From: an uncultured Lachnospiraceae bacterium
Lineage (GTDB): Bacteria > Bacillota > Clostridia > Lachnospirales > Lachnospiraceae
DNA length: 13,488 nucleotides
Direction: 5' to 3'
Assembly: GCA_946413945.1 (NCBI GenBank)
Contig: CAMKMR010000020.1
Span: forward strand, 1-13,488
The translations under genes were made by a program, and so were the position numbers. Under the pieces are notes generated by a model. That model was not told the DNA's origin. It saw nothing but the letters and a program-made list of their open reading frames with translations, and did not search any database. Shown here piece by piece: positions 1-7,097 of the stretch (position 1 is the stretch's first letter; each line of letters begins with the position of its first letter).

Positions 1-1
1 A

Positions 2-1513
2 CTTATCAATGATTTAGAGGATGGAGAGACAATCTCAATTTACTATACAGGTGATGACTATGTTGATCTTTGCCGTGGACCTCACGTTGCAAATTCTCAG
101 GAACTTATGAATGCAGCTTATAAGATCAAGTCTGTTTCTGGTTCATACTGGAGAGGAAATGAGAAGAACGACCAGCTTCAGAGAATTTATATGTACATCT
201 TCCCTAGCAAGGATGAATTAAAGCAGCATCTTGCTTTAGTTAAGGAAGCTATGGAAAGAGATCATAAGAAGATCGGTAAGGAACAGGAACTCTTCATGTT
301 CGATGAGTCAGCTCCAGGTATGCCTTACTGGCTTCCACGTGGTTTCAAGCTTTACAATGCACTTCAGAATTTCTGGAGAGGAATCCATGAGGAATATGGT
401 TATCAGGAGATCCTTTCACCTGTTATCAACTCGAAAAAACTTTGGGAGACATCAGGTCACTGGGGACACTATAAGCAGAACATGTTCCTTATCACTAATG
501 CAGAAGTAAATGAAGAGACAGATGAAGAAAATATCAATACAGATATTGAATATGCTGTAAAGCCTATGAACTGTCCTAATGCTATCACAGTTTATAAGAA
601 CGCTCTTCACAGCTATAAGGAACTTCCACTTCGTTTCTCAGAGACTCAGGTTATCCACAGAAAAGAGAAGTCTGGTGAGTTAAATGGACTTTTCAGAGTT
701 CAGATGTTCCATCAGGATGATGACCATACTCTTCTTACAGAAGATCAGATTGAGGACGAGATCAGTGATATCATGGATATCGCAAAGACAATCTATGGAA
801 CATTTGGCCTTGAATATACAGCTGAACTTTCTACAAGACCTGATGACTACATGGGTGAAAAAGCTCTTTGGGATCAGGCTGAAGCTTCTCTTAAGAGAAT
901 CCTTGATAAGAAGTATGGCGAAGGTAACTATGAATTAAATGAAGGCGATGGAGCATTCTATGGCCCTAAGATCGACCTTAAGATGAGAGACTGTATCGGC
1001 CGTGAGTGGCAGATGGGTACTATCCAGCTTGACTTCCAGCTTCCGCTTAACTTTGATCTTAAGTATGTGGCTGCTGATGGAACACAGAAGAGACCTGTTA
1101 TGATCCATAGAGCAATCTTTGGTTCATTTGAAAGATTCATCGGTATCCTTATCGAGAACTTCAAGGGTTCATTCCCATTCTGGCTTTCGCCATATCAGGT
1201 AGGTATCGTTCCTATCAGAGAAGAACATAATGAGTATGCTAAGAAAGTTGAAAAGATGCTTAGAAAAGCAGGAGTTCGTGTTGAGGCTGACTACTCAGAT
1301 GAGAACATGAAGACAAAGATCAAAGGCTTCAAGCAGTTTAAGGAGCCATATATCCTTGTTCTTGGTGATAAGGAAGCTGAAGAAGGAACTGTATCTATCA
1401 ATATCAGAGGAAATAAGCAGCTTAATGGTGTTAAGCTTGAAAAATTCGTTGAGATGTGCAGGACAATGAACGAAGATCATAGACTTGAGCTTATCGATTC
1501 ACTTGAATTTTAA
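2..1513 (+). CDS. thrS: Threonine--tRNA ligase, 5'-truncated by window edge
   Basis: Charges tRNA-Thr with threonine in the cytoplasm (class II aminoacyl-tRNA synthetase). The frame is open from base 2 with no start, so the N-terminus lies outside the window; 503 codons are present against about 640 for the family. The visible 5' part holds the end of the editing domain (DLCRGPHV, about nt 65-88). The catalytic core runs from about nt 330 to 1190 with the zinc ligands Cys in MNCP (572-574), His in QDDDH (725-727) and His in MIHRA (1106-1108); the motif 2 Arg follows His in HRKE. The anticodon-binding domain fills about nt 1195-1500 (YILVLGDKEAEEGTV). Several usually constant positions differ from the E. 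coli type: MNCPNA for MNCPGH and QDDDH for QDDAH. All metal ligands are kept, so it should be active. A terminator follows 41 nt after the stop. Identity is certain; the subtype is inference. Confidence 0.97.
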   Translation, partial: LINDLEDGETISIYYTGDDYVDLCRGPHVANSQELMNAAYKIKSVSGSYWRGNEKNDQLQRIYMYIFPSKDELKQHLALVKEAMERDHKKIGKEQELFMFDESAPGMPYWLPRGFKLYNALQNFWRGIHEEYGYQEILSPVINSKKLWETSGHWGHYKQNMFLITNAEVNEETDEENINTDIEYAVKPMNCPNAITVYKNALHSYKELPLRFSETQVIHRKEKSGELNGLFRVQMFHQDDDHTLLTEDQIEDEISDIMDIAKTIYGTFGLEYTAELSTRPDDYMGEKALWDQAEASLKRILDKKYGEGNYELNEGDGAFYGPKIDLKMRDCIGREWQMGTIQLDFQLPLNFDLKYVAADGTQKRPVMIHRAIFGSFERFIGILIENFKGSFPFWLSPYQVGIVPIREEHNEYAKKVEKMLRKAGVRVEADYSDENMKTKIKGFKQFKEPYILVLGDKEAEEGTVSINIRGNKQLNGVKLEKFVEMCRTMNEDHRLELIDSLEF

Positions 1514-1554
1514 ACTTTAAAGCTGATAATGATAAATATTTAAATTATTATAAT

Positions 1555-1591
1555 AAAAGAGATGTCGCGTTAAATGTGGCATCTCTTTTTT
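1555..1591 (+). terminator. Rho-independent terminator of thrS
   Basis: A 14-bp stem (left arm 1555-1568, right arm 1576-1589, two G-T wobbles, 7-nt loop) ends in a run of T. The arm AAAAGAGATG pairs with CATCTCTTTT. The A-rich left base could also let it work on the other strand, but no minus-strand gene lies nearby. Confidence 0.9.
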
Positions 1592-1740
1592 AGGTTTGCG
1601 CGAGTGACATACTTTTCATTGGGGCGAGTAGGAAGATTAAGAGAATTTTAATAAATGGACATAAGCAAAAAACTTGATTTTTCTAGCCCTTTAACATAAA
1701 CTATATACGACTATGTTTATTTTTAGATGGGGACAGTAGT
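1592..1740 (+). promoter_or_regulatory. Intergenic region with weak candidate promoter for the cdaA unit
   Basis: This 149-nt gap separates the thrS terminator from the next gene, so a promoter is expected here. The best candidate is TTGATT (1674-1679), a 17-nt spacer and TAAACT (1697-1702), which is a modest match; TATATA at 1702-1707 is an alternative -10 with a poor spacer. The Shine-Dalgarno for the gene at 1741 is GATGGGGA (1726-1733). The 5' part (about 1596-1634) is GC-richer than its surroundings, contains GCGAGT twice (1600-1605 and 1624-1629) and has no recognised function. No c-di-AMP riboswitch pattern was recognised. Confidence 0.3.
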
Positions 1741-2229
1741 ATGTTAAATGAAGAAAAGATAAAACTTATGACGAGAATTTCTATTTTCGAAAAACATGAG
1801 AAATCCAGAGACCTAAGAACAAGTAAATACTTTAAAGAGGATTATGTAAGATATGGAGGGCTTAGGACCATCATAGCTGCTACGGTCTGCTATTGGTTGA
1901 TAGTAATGATCTACTGTTATTTTAATATGCAGGCGATATTGTCCAAGATAAATGATATGGATTATTTTAAGGTAATAGGGCTTCTTATGTCGGGTTATCT
2001 TTTGGTGGTACTGATCCTATATGTGGTGGGATTTTTTGTGTATTTTGGAAAATATCAGGCCGCACGGAAAAAATTGATAGTATATAACCGGGACATAAAA
2101 GCATTGATAAATCTTGGAGTAAAAAAGAAAAAAAAGGTCATAAATGCTGAGAAAAAAAAGGCTACACCTATCGGTGGTGAAATTGAAGGTATAGATTCGG
2201 CATTTGTTGATAATGGGAAGGAACAATAA
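1741..2229 (+). CDS. Uncharacterised two-TM membrane protein, first gene of cdaA unit
   Basis: I do not recognise a named family. The 162-residue protein has a charged cytoplasmic-looking N-terminus (residues 1-40, with KYFKEDYVRYGG just before the membrane). Two hydrophobic helices follow at about residues 41-62 and 77-103, joined by a short loop. A basic C-terminal region then begins with FGKYQAARKKLIVYNRD and holds a lysine cluster at 128-140. By the positive-inside rule both ends are probably cytoplasmic. The start has a good Shine-Dalgarno (GATGGGGA, 7 nt away). The stop codon abuts the next gene's ATG with no gap, and that gene's Shine-Dalgarno GGGAAGGA (2215-2222) lies inside this coding region, so the two are almost surely translated from one mRNA. 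Position directly before cdaA-cdaR suggests a membrane or envelope-linked role, which is inference only. Confidence 0.85.
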   Translation: MLNEEKIKLMTRISIFEKHEKSRDLRTSKYFKEDYVRYGGLRTIIAATVCYWLIVMIYCYFNMQAILSKINDMDYFKVIGLLMSGYLLVVLILYVVGFFVYFGKYQAARKKLIVYNRDIKALINLGVKKKKKVINAEKKKATPIGGEIEGIDSAFVDNGKEQ

Positions 2230-3180
2230 ATGGATACTATAATTGGAGTAAAGAATAAAATTAGAGATTTTCTTCGTAAATATGATGAGATAATCAGTCC
2301 AATCGTAAGATTTGGATGCTGTCTGGCTATCTTTATCTGCATCAATTCAATGTTTGGGTATTTTGATCTTACCAGGAAATTTTCATTCATTTTCCTTCTT
2401 GCAGTGATTACAGCATTACTTCCAGACGGATTCCTTGTATTTATAACAGGTATTGTGATTGCTATAAATTGTCTCTCATGCTCTATAGAGCTAGGGGCTG
2501 CTTATTTCGTTTTATTCATAGTAATGTATTGCATATATATCAGATTTTTCCCTGAATATTCATATGCTATGTTCCTTGCTATGATCTGCTGTGTGCTTCG
2601 TGTACCATATGTTGCGCCTATAGTTATTGGTGTTACGGCTGGTGTAGGAGGTGCTATCCCAGGAGCATTTGGTATTATCACATATTATTTTTCAAAGTAC
2701 GTTGCTGATATGAATAAACTTGTTGCCAGTGCAAAGCAGGGAGAAAAGACAGACGTACTTTCAGGTTTTGTATCAAATTTTGTTAAGAATAAGGAAATGA
2801 TGCTGGCTGCCGTTATCATTATCGTTGTCGTTATGGTAGTCGGACTTATCTATAAACTCTCTTTTAACTATAGTTGGTATGTGGCTATTGGATCAGGAGT
2901 ATTTGCAGCGATTGTTTCTTCACTTTTTGGAGGACTCGTACTTAGTACAAATGCGCCTATGGTTCCGGTTTTAGTAGGAAGCCTGATCGGTGCGATTGCA
3001 GCGCTTATTGTACAGTTCTGTAAGGATATAGTAGATTATTCCAAGACTGAACGTGTTCAGTATGAGGACGATGATTATTATTACTATGTAAAGGCTATTC
3101 CAAAGGTTAAGACAAGAGCCGAGATAAAGAGTAAGAAGGCTGAATTAAAGAAAAAAGCCAAGGAAGATGCTGAAGATTAA
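2230..3180 (+). CDS. Uncharacterised polytopic membrane protein upstream of cdaA
   Basis: I do not recognise a named family. The 316-residue protein has an amphipathic N-terminus (1-22), then about eight hydrophobic segments. Six or so fall in residues 24-155, including a Gly/Ala-rich stretch (VTAGVGGAIPGAFGI, about 135-149). A charged loop follows (156-188), then a very hydrophobic helix at 189-209 (VIIIVVVMVVG) and two more at about 214-236 and 244-266. The cytoplasmic-looking tail has an acidic-aromatic patch, YEDDDYYYYVKAIPK (278-292), and then a Lys/Glu-rich helix. There is no Walker motif, protease motif or clear substrate-binding signature. The start abuts the stop of the previous gene; cdaA begins 62 nt downstream with no terminator between, so co-transcription is likely. 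A transporter or a scaffold are both possible; the sequence does not decide. Confidence 0.87.
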   Translation: MDTIIGVKNKIRDFLRKYDEIISPIVRFGCCLAIFICINSMFGYFDLTRKFSFIFLLAVITALLPDGFLVFITGIVIAINCLSCSIELGAAYFVLFIVMYCIYIRFFPEYSYAMFLAMICCVLRVPYVAPIVIGVTAGVGGAIPGAFGIITYYFSKYVADMNKLVASAKQGEKTDVLSGFVSNFVKNKEMMLAAVIIIVVVMVVGLIYKLSFNYSWYVAIGSGVFAAIVSSLFGGLVLSTNAPMVPVLVGSLIGAIAALIVQFCKDIVDYSKTERVQYEDDDYYYYVKAIPKVKTRAEIKSKKAELKKKAKEDAED

Positions 3181-3242
3181 TTAGACAGATTAAGTAACTT
3201 AGGTTTTGTTTTGCGTTTTTTGGAGCAGCCAGGGGTGTTAAA

Positions 3243-4130
3243 TTGCAAGAGATAATTTTATGGTTGAAAACATATTTTGATTGGTTCTACATTCCACGTG
3301 TGACCATTCCGGATATTATCGACATTATTGTAATTGCATATTTTGTATACCATATTATGTTGTGGTTTAAGACAAGTAGAGCCTGGACGCTCTTTAAAGG
3401 TATCATGATCCTTGTTATCTTTATTGCCGTTGCCGGGGCTCTGCAGTTAAACACTGTATTATGGATAGCAAAGAATATTGTAAATGTGCTTGTGATAGCA
3501 TTTATAATCCTTTTCCAGCCTGAATTAAGAAGGGCCCTAGATGAACTTGGAAGAAAACAGTTTATTTCACGACTTTTTTCTTTTGATTCATGGAAAGAAT
3601 CAGAAGACAAGAAACTCAGTGACAGGACCATTTACGAGTTGGTAAAGACTGCTTCTGAGTTATCAAAAGCAAAAACGGGTGCGCTTATCGTTATTGAACA
3701 TGATACACCGTTAGGTGAATATGAAAATACAGGTATCAAGATAGATGCTATAGTTACAGAACAGCTTCTTATCAATATTTTTGAAAAGAATACGCCTCTT
3801 CATGATGGCGCAGTTCTTGTCAGAGCTAACCGTGTTGTTGCGGCAACGTGCTATCTTCCGCTTACAGAAAGAAATGATGTAAATAAGGAATTAGGAACAA
3901 GACACAGAGCAGGACTTGGTATAAGCGAAGTGACAGACAGTATGACTATCATTGTTTCGGAAGAAACAGGTCAGATTTCTGTTGCACATAAGGGAGTTCT
4001 TTATCAGAATCTTGATGAAGATTCAATGAGAAAACAGCTGGTAAAACTGCAGGATAAGCAGGAAACAGTCAGACATAAAAAATTTAAGAAGGGAGGAAAG
4101 AAAAATGTCGAAGAAAACCAACCTTCTTAA
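3243..4130 (+). CDS. cdaA: Diadenylate cyclase CdaA (c-di-AMP synthase)
   Basis: Joins two ATP molecules into cyclic di-AMP, the messenger that controls potassium and osmolyte uptake and cell-wall balance in Firmicutes. The 295-residue protein has three N-terminal membrane helices (about 22-42, 50-68 and 74-92), a short linker, then the cytoplasmic DAC domain. Both catalytic signatures are intact: DGA (188-190, in PLHDGAVLV) and RHR (220-222, in GTRHRAGLG). The start is TTG at 3243: AGGGGTG (3231-3237) lies 5 nt upstream, and the next in-frame codons upstream run to a stop at 3195 without any ATG. The C-terminus is basic (KKFKKGGKK). The last 26 nt overlap cdaR, the normal arrangement for this pair. 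Three-TM topology separates it from the soluble DisA and the CdaS type. Confidence 0.96.
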   Translation: MQEIILWLKTYFDWFYIPRVTIPDIIDIIVIAYFVYHIMLWFKTSRAWTLFKGIMILVIFIAVAGALQLNTVLWIAKNIVNVLVIAFIILFQPELRRALDELGRKQFISRLFSFDSWKESEDKKLSDRTIYELVKTASELSKAKTGALIVIEHDTPLGEYENTGIKIDAIVTEQLLINIFEKNTPLHDGAVLVRANRVVAATCYLPLTERNDVNKELGTRHRAGLGISEVTDSMTIIVSEETGQISVAHKGVLYQNLDEDSMRKQLVKLQDKQETVRHKKFKKGGKKNVEENQPS

Positions 4131-5373
4131 TAATATTGGTCTCAAGCTGCTTTCATTAGTGATTGCTGTAATATTCTGGCTGCTAGTCATGAATATTTCT
4201 GATTATTCAGTTACCAAGTCTATTTCAGGAATCAATGTTCAGGTGATAAATGGAGATTCTATCGAAAATCTGGGTAAAGTATATGATATTACAAGTGGTA
4301 AGACAGTTACAGTTGTAGTAAAAGGACCAAAATCTATAGTTGATAAATTAAAGCCTGAAGATTTTAAAGCTGTTGCGGATCTTTCAAAGCTTTCGCTTAC
4401 AAATTCAGTAGAAATAGTTGTTAGTGCCGTATCAGATGATGCGAATGACAGATTAGAGATCAATGTAGCAGACAATATACTTAAATTAACTATTGAAGAT
4501 AAAGTTTCAAAGCAATTTCCGATAAAGATCGTTACAGCTGGAAATGTAGCTGACAGCTATTCTCTTGGAAACTGTCAGGCTAATCCTAATATTGTAACTA
4601 TTGAAGGACCTGAATCAGTTATCAAAAAGATAAATGAAGTGAGATCAGTAGTAGATGTGACTAACAGATCAGAAAGCTTTGAAAGTACGGTTGAGCTTAG
4701 CTGTTTTGATGTCTATGGGGCAGATCTTTCAGGTGAGAACATTACTTTTGGAACCAAAACAGTAAATGTTAAGATACCAGTCTACGAGACAAAAGAAGTG
4801 GATGTGCAGATCTCAACCACAGGTCAGCCTGCAAATGGATATGAGATCAATGGTATAAATTATAATCCTATTACTGTCAGAGTGGCCGGAGAAAAAGATA
4901 AGCTGGATAGTCTCAAGGTTATAAAGCTTGATGATATTTCTATTGAAGGGATAACAGCTACTACAGAGATAAATGTGGATATAAAAAATTATCTTCCAGA
5001 GGGTATTTATCTTGCGGATGAAAATGATCAGATTGCTATAAGTGTTGAGATTGAAGGAACGGTAGAAAGAAAAATTACAGTCAATTCATCGGATATCAGC
5101 TTCACGGGCATGAATAAAGACAGGTATGAATATGACATAAAATTCCCTGCCAATTACTCTGTAACTCTCTCGGGCTTAAATGATAATATCAAGGATATTA
5201 AGGTTAAGGACTTAGAGCCTAAGGTGGACGTGACTAACAAAACTGAGGGTGAATATCAGATTTATGTTACTTATAAAAGTCATGATGATTTTGCTATAAA
5301 GAATGAGCAGAGAGTAACTCTTATAATAAAAGATAAGACTACTGAAAATTCATCAGAAGATGAGGGACAATAA
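4105..5373 (+). CDS. cdaR: CdaA regulatory protein CdaR (YbbR-domain protein)
   Basis: Membrane-anchored partner that binds CdaA and modulates c-di-AMP synthesis in related Firmicutes. The 422-residue protein has one N-terminal hydrophobic anchor (about 11-29), so the rest should be outside the membrane. Four YbbR repeats of about 80-100 residues follow, each marked by a similar strand-turn-helix: VVVKGPKSIVDKL, VTIEGPESVIKKI, VRVAGEKDKLDSL and VTLSGLNDNIKDI. The tail is acidic (SSEDEGQ). Four repeats is the expected number. The ATG is preceded by GGGAGGAAAG (4091-4100) within the end of cdaA, and the frames overlap by 26 nt, which suggests translational coupling. The sir2 gene follows after 17 nt. 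Confidence 0.95.
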   Translation: MSKKTNLLNNIGLKLLSLVIAVIFWLLVMNISDYSVTKSISGINVQVINGDSIENLGKVYDITSGKTVTVVVKGPKSIVDKLKPEDFKAVADLSKLSLTNSVEIVVSAVSDDANDRLEINVADNILKLTIEDKVSKQFPIKIVTAGNVADSYSLGNCQANPNIVTIEGPESVIKKINEVRSVVDVTNRSESFESTVELSCFDVYGADLSGENITFGTKTVNVKIPVYETKEVDVQISTTGQPANGYEINGINYNPITVRVAGEKDKLDSLKVIKLDDISIEGITATTEINVDIKNYLPEGIYLADENDQIAISVEIEGTVERKITVNSSDISFTGMNKDRYEYDIKFPANYSVTLSGLNDNIKDIKVKDLEPKVDVTNKTEGEYQIYVTYKSHDDFAIKNEQRVTLIIKDKTTENSSEDEGQ

Positions 5374-5390
5374 AAGGGGAATGATACAGT

Positions 5391-6134
5391 ATGAAGGATG
5401 AGATCAAAAGATTACAAGAGGAAATAGATGCTTCAGAATATATTGTTTTTTTTGGAGGAGCAGGAGTTTCTACAGAAAGTGGAATACCTGATTTCAGATC
5501 TCAGGATGGCCTTTATAATCAGAAATATGCTTATCCGCCGGAAACAATTGTAAGTCATAGCTTTTTAACAAGGAAGACAGAAGATTTCTATACATTTTAT
5601 AAAGATAAAATGCTGGCGCCGGAAGCAAAACCGAATAAGGCACATTTAAAATTAGCCGAAATGGAAGAAAAGGGAAAGCTTAAAGCTGTAATAACTCAGA
5701 ATATTGACGGCTTACATGAGGCGGCAGGTTCAAAAAATGTGATCAATCTCCATGGTACAGTCCTTAAGAATTACTGTATGTCCTGTCATAAGGCTCCATC
5801 TGATGACGGGATAGAATTTGTGAAGCGTATCAGAAAAGAAGAGGGAATCCCAAGATGTGAGTATTGCGGTGGTATAGTAAGACCGGATGTTGTGTTGTAT
5901 GAAGAAGCGCTTAACGAAGAAGCTATTATAAGTGCGATAGATAACATCAAAAAGGCGGATCTTCTTATTATTGGAGGTACTTCTTTAGTTGTATATCCAG
6001 CGGCGGGGTTTGTGAATTATTTTAGAGGAAAGCATATGGCTCTTATAAATATGTCTGAAACCTCTCAGGATAAGAGAGCGGATATAATAATAAGAGATAG
6101 GATCGGAGAGGTTTTCTCTCAAATTACTGTTTAA
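5391..6134 (+). CDS. cobB: NAD-dependent protein deacetylase/deacylase, Sir2 family
   Basis: Removes acetyl (or other acyl) groups from lysine side chains using NAD+, giving nicotinamide and O-acyl-ADP-ribose. The 247 residues match a compact bacterial sirtuin. Visible motifs in order: NAD-binding GAGVSTESGIPDFRS (24-38), TQNIDGLH (102-109), catalytic His121 in NLHGT, the zinc-binding cysteines Cys129, Cys132, Cys156 and Cys159, and the second NAD-binding part GTSLVVYPAA (196-205). Everything needed for activity is present. I see no obvious Tyr/Arg pair of the desuccinylase type, so a deacetylase is the better guess. The ATG at 5391 follows AGGGGA (5375-5380) by 10 nt; a nearer ATG at 5381 is in another frame and stops after six codons. 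It is the last gene of the cda unit, followed by a strong terminator. Confidence 0.95.
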   Translation: MKDEIKRLQEEIDASEYIVFFGGAGVSTESGIPDFRSQDGLYNQKYAYPPETIVSHSFLTRKTEDFYTFYKDKMLAPEAKPNKAHLKLAEMEEKGKLKAVITQNIDGLHEAAGSKNVINLHGTVLKNYCMSCHKAPSDDGIEFVKRIRKEEGIPRCEYCGGIVRPDVVLYEEALNEEAIISAIDNIKKADLLIIGGTSLVVYPAAGFVNYFRGKHMALINMSETSQDKRADIIIRDRIGEVFSQITV

Positions 6135-6225
6135 AATAAGAGAAAAATACAGCCGGGAAAAAATTAAGATCAGCCTGCGAAAATGAAAAAAGCAGCCTTA
6201 AAATCTTAAGAAATATAAAAGCATT
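6135..6225. other. A-rich intergenic stretch after sir2
   Basis: These 91 nt between the sir2 stop and the terminator are A-rich, with no ORF preceded by a Shine-Dalgarno and no strong hairpin. I see nothing functional in it beyond being the 3' untranslated part of the cda unit mRNA. Confidence 0.5.
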
Positions 6226-6267
6226 AAAAAATGACTCTTGAATAATAAGTTCAAGAGTCATTTTTTT
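6226..6267 (+). terminator. Strong terminator, probably bidirectional (sir2 / upp)
   Basis: A perfect 17-bp stem (left arm 6226-6242, right arm 6250-6266) with a 7-nt loop TAATAAG. The right arm ends in seven T, and the left arm begins with six A, so either strand gives a stem followed by a U-tract. It should end the + strand cda unit and, about 72 nt past the upp stop, the minus-strand upp mRNA. Confidence 0.92.
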
Positions 6268-6338
6268 GAAAGTAACGAGCGATGAAGCAAGGCGTATTGC
6301 GACTGCCCATTATTTGTTTAACAGATATGGTGGTAAGT
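6268..6338. other. GC-richer non-coding block between terminator and upp stop
   Basis: This stretch stands out from the AT-rich surroundings (for example AGCGATGAAGCAAGGCG at about 6279-6295) and contains a small inverted repeat GCAA/TTGC. It is the 3' untranslated part of the upp mRNA. A TTG-started frame runs through it on the + strand and reads VTSDEARRIATAHYL at its start, but it then continues antisense to the end of upp and has no Shine-Dalgarno. It may be a copy of a dispersed repeat or a remnant of a lost gene; the sequence alone does not decide. Confidence 0.35.
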
Positions 6339-6983
6339 CTATTTGGTTCCGAAGATTCTGTCTCCCGCATCACCGAGACCTGGGCAGATATATGCGTTTT
6401 CATTTAAGCATCTATCAAGGTTACCAACATAAATCTCAATATCAGGATGAGCCTTGGCAAGTTTTTCAAGTCCTTCTGGAGCAGCTATGATACACATGAA
6501 TTTGATGTGCTTTCCGCCATGCTCTTTGATGAAGTTAACAGCTTCTATAGCTGAACCGCCGGTAGCAAGCATTGGATCAAGAACAACGATAAGTCTCTGC
6601 TCGATTGGATCAGGAAGCTTGCAGTAATATTCGTGTGGCTCGTGAGTTTCAGGATCACGATAAAGTCCGATATGACCAACCTTAGCTGATGGTACAAGAG
6701 CGTGAACACCGTTTACCATACCAAGTCCTGCACGAAGGATAGGAACGATTGCGAGTTTCTTACCATCAATAACCGGTGTCATGCAAGTTTCGATAGGAGT
6801 TTTTACTTCAACATCTTTAAGTGGAAGATCTTTTAATGACTCATAACCTTCAAGCATTGCAATCTCTTCAACGAGATTTCTAAATTCTGTTGTTCCTGTC
6901 TTTTCGTCACGGAGTAAAGAAATCTTATGCTTGATAAGAGGGTGTTCCATGATCTCTACATTCTGAAAATCTTTAAATTTCAC
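6339..6983 (-). CDS. upp: Uracil phosphoribosyltransferase
   Basis: Converts uracil and PRPP to UMP in the pyrimidine salvage pathway. The 214-residue protein has the usual length of about 210. The PRPP-binding loop VLDPMLATGGS (134-144) and the C-terminal uracil-binding segment YICPGLGDAGDRIFGT (198-213) are intact, and the N-terminal part carries HPLIKHK and the PILRAGLGM segment (81-89). The start is GTG (complement of 6981-6983): GAAAGAAGGT lies 7 nt upstream on the minus strand and no in-frame ATG is seen further up. The inner Met12 is not preceded by a better ribosome site. It is divergent from the uracil permease gene, so uptake and conversion of uracil share one intergenic region. Its transcript probably ends at the terminator at 6226-6267. 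Confidence 0.97.
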   Translation of the reverse strand: MKFKDFQNVEIMEHPLIKHKISLLRDEKTGTTEFRNLVEEIAMLEGYESLKDLPLKDVEVKTPIETCMTPVIDGKKLAIVPILRAGLGMVNGVHALVPSAKVGHIGLYRDPETHEPHEYYCKLPDPIEQRLIVVLDPMLATGGSAIEAVNFIKEHGGKHIKFMCIIAAPEGLEKLAKAHPDIEIYVGNLDRCLNENAYICPGLGDAGDRIFGTK

Positions 6984-7026
6984 TATTTTTACCTTCTTTC
7001 TTAAAAAGTGTATATTCGATTGACGA

Positions 7027-7062
7027 TAATAGGGCTACAAAAGTCCATTAAAACCCATATTA
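7027..7062 (-). promoter_or_regulatory. Inverted repeat at 5' end of the upp leader
   Basis: On the + strand TAATAGGG (7027-7034) and CCCATATTA (7054-7062) are complementary except for one bulged base. The predicted upp start of transcription is near 7061, so the mRNA would begin with this stem and carry a loop of about 19 nt, with about 43 nt left before the GTG. It could stabilise the 5' end or have a regulatory role. No purine-riboswitch or PyrR-binding consensus was recognised. Confidence 0.35.
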
Positions 7063-7067
7063 AGACA

Positions 7068-7096
7068 ATTTTAATCGTAGTTAAGGGGTGAGTCAA
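7068..7096 (-). promoter_or_regulatory. Sigma-A promoter of upp
   Basis: Read on the minus strand: TTGACT (-35, 7096 to 7091), a 17-nt spacer, TAAAAT (-10, 7073 to 7068). Both hexamers match the consensus at five of six positions with ideal spacing. Predicted start is near 7061, giving a leader of about 78 nt. Confidence 0.8.
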
Positions 7097-7097
7097 C

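Noticed and set aside
2055..2390. 111-residue minus-strand frame across the two membrane protein genes
   Set aside because: Its Phe/Ile-rich make-up is the mirror of Lys-rich coding on the plus strand; no ribosome site and no homology pattern.
3181..3242. Terminator or promoter between the polytopic membrane gene and cdaA
   Set aside because: The stretch is T-rich but has no stem before the T-run and no paired -35/-10 boxes.
3287..3631. 114-residue minus-strand frame inside cdaA
   Set aside because: Wholly antisense to a clear CdaA coding region with intact motifs.
6266..6490. 74-residue + strand frame with a TTG start after the terminator
   Set aside because: It has no Shine-Dalgarno, begins inside the terminator T-run and is mostly antisense to the well supported 3' end of upp.
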